NCBI GenBank assembly: GCA_003455715.1
Contig: DMQJ01000346.1
Coordinates: 1-6,452 of the forward strand
Direction: 5' to 3'
Length of the DNA: 6,452 bases
Origin: Acidimicrobiaceae bacterium
Lineage (GTDB): Bacteria; Actinomycetota; Acidimicrobiia; Acidimicrobiales; Ilumatobacteraceae
This document shows positions 1-6,113 of the stretch, in pieces (the first letter of the stretch is position 1; the number at the start of each line of letters is the position of its first letter). Both the position numbers and the translations under genes were made by a program. The notes under the pieces are model-generated. The model ran no database searches, had not been told where the DNA came from, and saw only the letters and a list, made by a program, of their open reading frames with translations.

Positions 1-7
1 GGGGGCG

Positions 8-3000
8 CTAGCCGAGGTCGCGGAGGAAGATGTCGCTGTCGCCGTTCACATCGCCGGTGACGAGGTTGGGCGCTGTGCTCTCGAACACCACGAAGCGGCC
101 ACTGGCGGTGAGGCCCGGCGACGAGAGCACGGTGGCGGTGCCCTGTGCCCCGGCCGTGCTCACCGACACTCGCACGGTGGTGCCTAGAACGCGGTCGTGG
201 AGGAACATGTCGGTGGCACCGTTGCTGTCGCCCGCCACCAGGTTGGTGGCCGCCGACTGGAAGGCCACGTACCTGCCGGTGACGCTGATGACGGGCAGCG
301 CCGCTGCGCCGCCGGTCGCCTGCGCTCCGCCCGTTGCCACGCTCACCCGAGTGATGGTGCCGGTTTGCATGTCCTTCACGAAGGCGTCGATCTGGCCGTT
401 CGTGTCTCCCGCCACCAGCGTCGAGTCGCTCGATGCAAAGGCCACCAGCCTGCCGTCGCCACTCATCGTCGCATTCAGGCCGAGGGCCACGAGTTCGGTG
501 GTGGCCAGCACTCGGTCGCGCCGGTACACCCGAATGGCCACGGTGCTCTGCCCCGCCACCACGTTGATCGACCGAGTGGTCCACGTGACGTATCGGCCGT
601 CGAACGAGATCGCGGGCGCCATCGTGACGTCGTTCACCGATCCAGCTACCTGGGCGCCTGCGTCGGACAAGCTCACCCGCTCAAGCGTGCCCGAGGTGAG
701 GTCGCGCACGAAGATGTCGGGTGCGTTGTTGGTGTCGTTGGGCACCAAGTCGGTGGCCCACGACTGGAAGGCGACGAACCGGCCGTTGCCTGAGATCGCA
801 GGGCCATAGCTGACGTTGTTGCCGACACCGCCCACCGACCGCTGCGATACGCCGACGGTGGTCCCCGCAAGCACATCGCGGACGTAGATCTGCGACTGCC
901 CGTTGCCGTTGTCGTCCAGCCCAGTGGCGTTCACCGGTGCGCTGGTCTGGAAGGCAATGCGATTTCCGTCGGCCGACATCGCAGCCGCTGAGATCGACCC
1001 GCCCGTCACATCGCCGCCGTTCATGTTTGCTCCGACGATGAGCCGCTCGCCGGTGAGACGGTCGATGCGAACGAGGTCGGCGAAGGGGTCGAAGTCGATC
1101 GGCGCGAGGTCGGAGGCTTCCGTCCGGAGAACGACGTAGCGCCCGTCGGGGGTGATCATCGGCCCGAACGATGCGCCCATCGCCGATTCGCCAGGGGCCG
1201 CCACGCTCAGCATCGTGTGCCCCGTGTCGCGCTTCATCACCAGGCTCATCGTTGCCCCACCGACACCGCCGGGGGTGCTGTCCGCGGCGTTGGTGGCGAA
1301 CACGAGGGTCTCGCCATCGCTCGACATCGACGGCAGCGTGGCGCTGCCGGTGGACTGCCCTCCGCCCGTCGTGGTGGTGAGGCGCGTGTAGGTGACCGGC
1401 AGCGACGATGTGGACGCCACGTACAGGTCGAACGTGCCATTGGTGTCGCCCGGCACGAGGGCGAGACTTGTGGAGAACAGAAGGTCGGTGGAACCGCCAA
1501 CGAACTCGACGTCACCGATGAACGTTGCGTTCCCAACGACGTCCCCCTCGGTGCCGTCGGCGACGAGCCGCATGTACAGCGCTCCGCCGCGCCGATAGGC
1601 GACCGAGTTGCCGGAGTCCGACAGGACGGGGCCGGTGCCACCATCCCCCGCGTTGGCGCCTTCCTGCAGGGTCATCGATGCCAGCGTGTTGGCGCTGACG
1701 TCGTAGCGGAAGATGTGGGTGTCGGGGTTGACCGTCAGCACCTCCTTCACCAGCGCCACCTTGTCGCCGTCCTGACTGATCGACACACCACCGAGTGCCC
1801 CCGTGCGGAAGGATCCGACGTTGAGGCTGGCGATCTCTGTCGTGCCCCCACTGATGTTGCGCACGTAGGCGTGTCGAAGCGGGTCACCGAACCCGTCGGC
1901 GGTCTCGCCGGTGAAGGCCACCACGTTGCCGTCACCAGACACGGCCCCGCCGCTCGCCCCGAACTGGAACTGGCTCTCGTCGTCGAGCACCGACACCAAG
2001 ACCGTCACATCGTTCTTCAGGTCGCGACGAAACACATCGAGCTCCCCGTTGGCATCGCTCGCAACGGCGGGGGCTGCAGACGTGAAGGTGACGTAGCGCC
2101 CGTCGTCGGAAATGGCGATGTCGGACGCCGCCGAGGCGAGTTGCGCCTCGTTGTCGTGCACCGACACCCGCTCGATGGCCCCCGTGGTGAGGTTGACCAC
2201 GAATGCGTCATCGACATCGTTGGTGTCGCCAGTGACGAGGTTGCTGGCTGACGAGACGAAGGCCGCAAACCCGCCGTTGCGAGCCACCTTGACGTCGGTG
2301 AAGTTGCCGAAGTGGGCAAGGTTGTTGGCCCGCGTGCTCACCAGCGACGTGCTCGGCGGCGGATCCGGTGGGAACCAGCCCACCACGTCGACGATGAGGT
2401 GGGTGGTGCCCGCATTGTTGAACAGGTCGATCGACCCGCCGCCGCCCAGCGGCACGATCGCCAGGTTGGGCAAGGTGCGCCCGGCCGCGAGGTTCAGGTT
2501 CGACGCGTTGGGCCGAGTAGTGCCGGTGGGGTAGGCGGTGACGAAGCTGGTGGCCGACGGGTTCACCGCGGTGATGTTGATGGCGACCGCTGCCGCTCCC
2601 GAGGCCGGTACCCCTGCCCGGCCGGCGATGGGCAACGTACGTGTCTCACCGGCGCCGAACACACCTCCTGCCTGCTGCTGGCCGTCGATCGTCACGCCCG
2701 TGGGCCGCGTGTCGAGCAGCCGGCCGGGCGCCACCGTCGTGTAGTCGCCGCCGACCGCGAACCAGCCCATCACGTCCACCAACAGGTGCGCCGTACCGGC
2801 GTTGTTGAACAACTCGATCGCACCGTTCGTGCCAAGCGTGACGATGGCCATGTTGGGGATCGTCTGCCCTGCCGACAGGTTGAGGTTCGAGGAGTTCGGT
2901 CGCACCGTGCCGGCCGGGTACGCCGTGACGAAGCTGGTGGCCGACGGGTTCACTGCGGTGATGTTGAGCGCCACGGCGGCAACACCGAACTGGGGCACAC

Positions 3001-3622
3001 CACCGCGACCGGCAATGGGCAGCGTGCGGGTCTCGGCGGCTCCGAACACACCCGCCGCCTGCTGCAGCCCGTCCACCGTCACGCCCGTGGGCCTGGTGTC
3101 GAGCAGCCGGCCGGGGGCGACCGGCGTGTAGTCGCCCGTCTCCCCGTACCAGCCCGCCACGTCGACCGCGAGGTGTGTGGTGCCCGCGTTGTTGTAGAGG
3201 CTGATTGCTCCGCCGGTGCCCAGCGGCACGATGGCCATGTTGGGCAGGGTGCGGCCCGCCGCCAGGTTGAGGTTGGAGGCGTTCGGTCGGGTGGTGCCGG
3301 TGGGGAAGGCCGTCACGAAGCTCGTCGCCGTGGGGTTGATGGCGGTGATGTTCACGGCCACCGCGGTGACACCGCTGGCGGGCACGCCCCCTCGGTTCGC
3401 CACCGGCAACGTGCGTGTCTCACCGGCGCCGAACGCGCCCGTGGCCTGCTGTTGGCCGTCCACGGTCACACCAGTCGGGCGGGTGTCGAGGATCCGTCCG
3501 GGGGTCACCGTGGTGACCGACTGCGCGGCCACCTGCAGCGGGCTCAGCGTGGGCACCGACGTGATCGGCGCAAGGACGACCGCCGCGACGGCGGCGGCAA
3601 GGAGACGTGACGAGCGTGCCAT
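8..3622 (-). CDS. Exported protein: three 129-aa 'PGRLLDTR' modules plus 14-blade beta-propeller (1204 aa)
   Basis: I start it at the ATG at 3622, preceded by AGGAG; a TTG at 3658 would add 12 residues (MNLRRSWFVGVC). Residues 1-33 look like a Sec signal peptide (MARSSR, an Ala/Val-rich core, possible cleavage after VAA). Residues 36-164, 165-293 and 294-417 are three copies of a module running from PGR[IL]LDTRPTGVT through NPxATSFVTA and RPNxSNLNL to HLxVDVxGW. This module recurs in secreted actinobacterial proteins and its function is unknown to me. A Pro-rich linker (PPDPPPS) follows, then residues 425-1204: 14 TolB/WD40-like blades collinear with those of the upstream 801-aa protein. The last blade again stops short (DIFLRDLG), and the region opens with the matching strand TSLVST. 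I see no Cys in the mature protein, no catalytic motif, and no sorting or membrane anchor at the C-terminus. It is probably extracellular and soluble; a binding or adhesion role is inferred. The stop is TAG at 10-8. Confidence 0.85.
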   Translation of the reverse strand: MARSSRLLAAAVAAVVLAPITSVPTLSPLQVAAQSVTTVTPGRILDTRPTGVTVDGQQQATGAFGAGETRTLPVANRGGVPASGVTAVAVNITAINPTATSFVTAFPTGTTRPNASNLNLAAGRTLPNMAIVPLGTGGAISLYNNAGTTHLAVDVAGWYGETGDYTPVAPGRLLDTRPTGVTVDGLQQAAGVFGAAETRTLPIAGRGGVPQFGVAAVALNITAVNPSATSFVTAYPAGTVRPNSSNLNLSAGQTIPNMAIVTLGTNGAIELFNNAGTAHLLVDVMGWFAVGGDYTTVAPGRLLDTRPTGVTIDGQQQAGGVFGAGETRTLPIAGRAGVPASGAAAVAINITAVNPSATSFVTAYPTGTTRPNASNLNLAAGRTLPNLAIVPLGGGGSIDLFNNAGTTHLIVDVVGWFPPDPPPSTSLVSTRANNLAHFGNFTDVKVARNGGFAAFVSSASNLVTGDTNDVDDAFVVNLTTGAIERVSVHDNEAQLASAASDIAISDDGRYVTFTSAAPAVASDANGELDVFRRDLKNDVTVLVSVLDDESQFQFGASGGAVSGDGNVVAFTGETADGFGDPLRHAYVRNISGGTTEIASLNVGSFRTGALGGVSISQDGDKVALVKEVLTVNPDTHIFRYDVSANTLASMTLQEGANAGDGGTGPVLSDSGNSVAYRRGGALYMRLVADGTEGDVVGNATFIGDVEFVGGSTDLLFSTSLALVPGDTNGTFDLYVASTSSLPVTYTRLTTTTGGGQSTGSATLPSMSSDGETLVFATNAADSTPGGVGGATMSLVMKRDTGHTMLSVAAPGESAMGASFGPMITPDGRYVVLRTEASDLAPIDFDPFADLVRIDRLTGERLIVGANMNGGDVTGGSISAAAMSADGNRIAFQTSAPVNATGLDDNGNGQSQIYVRDVLAGTTVGVSQRSVGGVGNNVSYGPAISGNGRFVAFQSWATDLVPNDTNNAPDIFVRDLTSGTLERVSLSDAGAQVAGSVNDVTMAPAISFDGRYVTWTTRSINVVAGQSTVAIRVYRRDRVLATTELVALGLNATMSGDGRLVAFASSDSTLVAGDTNGQIDAFVKDMQTGTITRVSVATGGAQATGGAAALPVISVTGRYVAFQSAATNLVAGDSNGATDMFLHDRVLGTTVRVSVSTAGAQGTATVLSSPGLTASGRFVVFESTAPNLVTGDVNGDSDIFLRDLG
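11..2350 (-). repeat. Coding repeat array: 14 beta-propeller blades (downstream copy)
   Basis: This region encodes residues 425-1204 (780 aa) and is collinear with 3658-5970 (771 aa). Blade 12 is strikingly alike in both copies (MSGDGRLV, GDTNGQ, FVKDM, RVSVA, GGAQA), whereas blades 3-5 share mainly strand positions. The two arrays therefore arose by duplication of a whole 14-blade unit rather than by independent blade amplification. Confidence 0.75.
2372..2743 (-). repeat. 129-aa module, copy 3 (lacks the last 5 residues)
   Basis: This copy encodes residues 294-417. It matches the other copies without gaps up to VVGWF. There the xxxGD-type spacer seen at the end of copies 1 and 2 is replaced by the PPDPPPS linker into the propeller. 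Confidence 0.85.
2744..3130 (-). repeat. 129-aa module, copy 2
   Basis: This copy encodes residues 165-293 (387 nt, exactly the same period as copy 1, with no indel). It is about 80% identical to copy 3. It has its own substitutions in the SNLNL region (SNLNLSAGQTIPNM). Confidence 0.85.
3131..3517 (-). repeat. 129-aa module, copy 1
   Basis: This copy encodes residues 36-164 of the 1204-aa protein (387 nt). It is about 81% identical to copy 3 and about 75% to copy 2 over 124 aligned residues, by hand count. Distinguishing residues include NRGG in place of GRxG and a GWY rather than GWF end. Confidence 0.85.
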
Positions 3623-3654
3623 GCAGACTCCTACGAACCACGAGCGCCGGAGGT
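3623..3654 (-). other. 32-bp gap between the two propeller genes
   Basis: It holds only the AGGAG ribosome binding site. I see no promoter or terminator, which supports co-transcription of the two paralogues. Confidence 0.6.
3628..3632 (-). promoter_or_regulatory. Ribosome binding site AGGAG, fixing the start of the 1204-aa gene at 3622
   Basis: AGGAG on the minus strand lies 5 nt before the ATG at 3622. The longer reading starts at a TTG at 3658 that overlaps the TGA of the upstream gene (TTGA, 3658-3655) and has only a weak purine stretch in front of it. The ATG choice gives a compact n-region (MARSSR) followed by the hydrophobic core of the signal peptide. Confidence 0.72.
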
Positions 3655-6060
3655 TCAACCAATCTCGCGGACGAACACATCGCCAGCCTGGTTGTTGTCG
3701 CCACCGACGAGATTCGTCGCCTGGCTGGCGAAGGCTACGACCACTCCGTCTGCGCTCACGGACGGACTCTCGGTGATCGCACCGTTCTGCTGCCCACCGC
3801 TGGAGTCAACCGAGACACGCACGACGGAGCCCGTCTGACGGTCGAACCGGAACACGTCGCTCACCCCATTGGTGTCGCCGCTCACAAGGTTGGTCGCCGA
3901 CGACACGAACACCACGAAGCGCCCGTCCGCCGACAACGCTGACGCCACCGAGCCGCCGCCCAACGCTTGCGCGCCGCCAACTGCCACGCTCACCCGCGAC
4001 AACACACCCGTCACCATGTCCTTCACGAAGACATCCGCCTGACCGTTCGTATCGCCCGGGACCAACGCGCTGGCGAACGAGTGAAAGCTCACCAGTCGCC
4101 CGTCGCCCGACATCGAGCCGACAAGGCCCTCACCGACGAGTTCAGTGGTGCCGAGTGCCCGGTCGCGCCGAAACACGCGGGCGGCTGCTGTTGAGACGCC
4201 CTGCACGACATTCGGTGCGTTGGTGGTCCATGTGACGAATCGTCCGTCGGCGCTCACTGCAGGAGTGCTCGATGTGGTGGTGGAGCCGACGATCTGCTGG
4301 TCGTTGAACGTCAGGCTCACCCGCTCGGTCGCACCTGTCTGGGTGTCGTGCAGGAACACGTCGACGGCTCCGTTGGTGTCGCCGAACACGATGTCGGTGG
4401 ACGCCGACTCGAAGACGACAAATCGGCCGTCACCGCTGATCCTCGGCGTGGCGCTGAAGGTGTTGTCGGTGAGAGTTCCCCCGCTGTTGCGCGACACGAG
4501 CGTCGTGGTCCCGGCCGCGATGTCGTGCAGGTAGACGTGCGATCGGCCGTCGTCGATCAGCCCGAGGCCGGACGCGAACACCGGCCCGGTTGTGGACAGC
4601 ACCACTCGGTTGCCATCGTCGGAGACGTCGAAGCCGGTGATCGGGTGGTTCACGATGTTCCCGAAGTTCTGGTGAGCGATCACGTCCAGTCGCTCGCCGG
4701 TGAGTTGGTCGAAGCGGTACAGGTTGGCAGCCGCGTTGAAGTCGAGTGGCCCAAGGTCGCTCGCTGTCGAACGGAACAGCACGAACCGACCGTCGGGGGT
4801 GACCACCGGGTCGAACGACGTGCCTGCGGCGGTGGAACCTGACGGCGCACGAGTGAGGCACGTGTAACCGTTGTTGCGCTGGAGCACGATGTTCGTCGGG
4901 TCGGGTTCGGCGGCGCCGGAAAGTGCCTGCGACGTGGTGAGGAACACCAGCGACTGCTGGTCGGCCGACATCATCGGCAGCAACGACGACCCCGCGACCT
5001 GCATCGGGAACTGGCCGAGTTTGAAGAAGACGCTCAACCTGGTCGTGGTGGGGGTGACGCCGGTGGTGCGCAGAAAGACGTCGAACGAGTTGTTGGTGTC
5101 GCCCGGCACCTCGGCCGCCGACGAATGGAACAGCACGTCCTTCGACCCCCCAGCGAAACGAACGCCACCCGCCGACGTGCTCGTCGACACGGCGAACTCT
5201 GGTCCGCCGGGGCTGAGGACATAGCTCGACACGTTGGAGGTGCGCGTGTAGGCCACGGCCTGGCCATCGTCCGATACCACCAGCGAGCGGAGGGCGTGAC
5301 CCATCGGCGACATCACGACCACCTGATCCGAGCTGATGTCGTGCCGCAGGGCTCGATGGTTCTGCGTGCCAGCGCCGAGGATTTGCACCGCCACCATTAC
5401 CTTGTCGCCATCGCGGCTGATGGCCAGTCGGCTTGCGGAGCGAACGTTGAACCCTGTGAAGGGAATCAGCTCGGTACGCGCCGCCGCAACCACGCGGGCA
5501 AACGCCCGTGGCGTACCCGCCGCAGGCTGCGCGACGAACGCCACCACTCCGCCGTTGCCAGAGATGTCTTGGTCGAGCGCGCCGCTGAACTGTCCGCCAT
5601 CGGCGTTCACCGACGCCCGAACGATCTGGCCCGTGAGTCGATCGACTCGGTACGCATCAACCGCATTGTTGGTGTCGCCGACGGCGAGGGCGGCTTGCGT
5701 GAGGAAGCTGACGAACCGGCCGTCGTCGGAGATCGCCGGATCGCTGGAAGAGAAGGTCAGCTGTTCGCCCGCAGCCGTCTGCGACACACGTTGGGTCACG
5801 CCCGTCGCCACCTCGGTGACGAAGATGTCGACAAGCGCGTTCGTGTCGCCGACCACCAGATTCGAAGCCGATGAGGCGAAGGCAACGAACCCGCCGTTGC
5901 GGGCAATCACCACCGACTCGGTGAACCCGCCATGCGAGAAGTCGTCGATGCGCGAGCTGATCAGCGTGGTGTCGGGTGGTGCTGCGTCGGCCGGCGACGA
6001 TGGGGTCAGCACCGCGACAGCGAGCAGCGCGGCACCGAGTCGCAGGTTGAGCGATGGCAT
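3655..6060 (-). CDS. Exported 14-blade TolB/WD40-like beta-propeller protein (801 aa)
   Basis: The start ATG at 6060 has GGGAGG 7 nt upstream. Residues 1-26 form a Sec signal peptide (hydrophobic LGAALLAVAVL core, probable cleavage after ADA). From residue 31 to the last residue there are 14 degenerate blade repeats. Their approximate starts are 31, 106, 162, 209, 258, 299, 360, 416, 474, 536, 598, 646, 704 and 763. The consensus is S-x-DGRFVxFxS...NLVxGDTNGxxDVFVxDxxTGxxxRVS, as in actinobacterial TolB-like/PD40-type propellers. DxNxxxD loops occur in seven blades. The last blade lacks its outer strand (it stops at DVFVREIG), while residues 31-36 (TTLISS) resemble that missing strand. The mature protein has a single Cys (residue 401). 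There is no protease or glycosidase motif, LPxTG or C-terminal helix, so it is probably secreted and soluble. The cellular role is unknown; ligand binding or scaffolding is inferred from the fold. It is a paralogue of the downstream gene and probably co-transcribed with it. Confidence 0.85.
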   Translation of the reverse strand: MPSLNLRLGAALLAVAVLTPSSPADAAPPDTTLISSRIDDFSHGGFTESVVIARNGGFVAFASSASNLVVGDTNALVDIFVTEVATGVTQRVSQTAAGEQLTFSSSDPAISDDGRFVSFLTQAALAVGDTNNAVDAYRVDRLTGQIVRASVNADGGQFSGALDQDISGNGGVVAFVAQPAAGTPRAFARVVAAARTELIPFTGFNVRSASRLAISRDGDKVMVAVQILGAGTQNHRALRHDISSDQVVVMSPMGHALRSLVVSDDGQAVAYTRTSNVSSYVLSPGGPEFAVSTSTSAGGVRFAGGSKDVLFHSSAAEVPGDTNNSFDVFLRTTGVTPTTTRLSVFFKLGQFPMQVAGSSLLPMMSADQQSLVFLTTSQALSGAAEPDPTNIVLQRNNGYTCLTRAPSGSTAAGTSFDPVVTPDGRFVLFRSTASDLGPLDFNAAANLYRFDQLTGERLDVIAHQNFGNIVNHPITGFDVSDDGNRVVLSTTGPVFASGLGLIDDGRSHVYLHDIAAGTTTLVSRNSGGTLTDNTFSATPRISGDGRFVVFESASTDIVFGDTNGAVDVFLHDTQTGATERVSLTFNDQQIVGSTTTSSTPAVSADGRFVTWTTNAPNVVQGVSTAAARVFRRDRALGTTELVGEGLVGSMSGDGRLVSFHSFASALVPGDTNGQADVFVKDMVTGVLSRVSVAVGGAQALGGGSVASALSADGRFVVFVSSATNLVSGDTNGVSDVFRFDRQTGSVVRVSVDSSGGQQNGAITESPSVSADGVVVAFASQATNLVGGDNNQAGDVFVREIG
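3658..5970 (-). repeat. Coding repeat array: 14 beta-propeller blades (upstream copy)
   Basis: This region encodes residues 31-801 (771 aa), about 41-75 residues per blade. Blades 8-14 are the most regular; blades 3-5 are short and degenerate and lack the DxNxxxD loop. The region aligns blade for blade with 11-2350 in the next gene. The blade count was made by hand from the recurring S-x-DG-x-x-V-x-F strand. Confidence 0.75.
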
Positions 6061-6067
6061 GAACTGA

Positions 6068-6073
6068 CCTCCC
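6068..6073 (-). promoter_or_regulatory. Ribosome binding site GGGAGG for the 801-aa gene
   Basis: GGGAGG on the minus strand lies 7 nt upstream of the ATG at 6060. This near-consensus spacing supports that start, which also opens directly into a signal peptide. Confidence 0.75.
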
Positions 6074-6077
6074 GTGG

Positions 6078-6101
6078 TGTCGTGCGCATCTACGCACGAC
6101 A
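6078..6101 (-). promoter_or_regulatory. Perfect 9-bp hairpin in leader of the 801-aa gene
   Basis: The arms 6078-6086 (TGTCGTGCG on the plus strand) and 6093-6101 (CGCACGACA) are exact reverse complements around a 6-nt loop. On the transcribed strand the stem is followed by CCACGGGAGG, with no U-tract, so it is not a classical Rho-independent terminator. It starts 12 nt beyond the stop codon of the E1 gene and ends 4 nt before the Shine-Dalgarno sequence GGGAGG. It could be a U-less partial terminator, an mRNA end-stabilising stem that separates metabolic and secreted-protein segments, or a palindromic operator for a dimeric repressor. The inverted repeat is seen directly; its function is inferred. 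Confidence 0.55.
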
Positions 6102-6113
6102 GGCCAGAAAGGT

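Larger units (their letters stand above)
6061..6113 (-). other. 53-bp intergenic leader between E1 gene and propeller gene
   Basis: This short gap holds a perfect inverted repeat (6078-6101) and the ribosome binding site of the 801-aa gene. No convincing -35/-10 pair is visible on the minus strand. A TAGATG hexamer occurs, but it is the hairpin loop itself. Transcription may therefore read through from the dehydrogenase gene, or start inside that gene. Confidence 0.6.

Noticed and set aside
1217..2251. 344-codon open frame on the plus strand
   Set aside because: It lies opposite the propeller blades, has Arg/His/Val-biased composition and no domain, so it is a shadow of the minus-strand gene.
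2372..3517. CRISPR-like or mobile-element repeat
   Set aside because: The period is 387 nt, in frame, and encodes a conserved protein module. There are no short direct repeats with unique spacers, no transposase and no terminal inverted repeats.
3580..3594. CCGCCG-CGA-CGGCGG inverted repeat
   Set aside because: It lies within GC-rich Ala/Val codons of the signal peptide of the 1204-aa protein. A 6-bp GC palindrome there is explained by codon composition.
2312..3610. 432-codon open frame on the plus strand, opposite the 129-aa modules
   Set aside because: It is antisense to a well-supported repeat-domain gene. Its translation is rich in Arg/Gly/His with no recognisable domain, as expected from a high-GC opposite-strand shadow; its internal repetition simply mirrors the modules.
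5125..6067. Plus-strand open frames of about 245 codons opposite the 801-aa gene
   Set aside because: Low-complexity translations without motifs, fully inside a minus-strand gene that has a signal peptide, a ribosome binding site and repeats.
6078..6101. Calling the intergenic hairpin a Rho-independent terminator
   Set aside because: No U-tract follows the stem on the transcribed strand; it is kept as a hairpin of unknown function.
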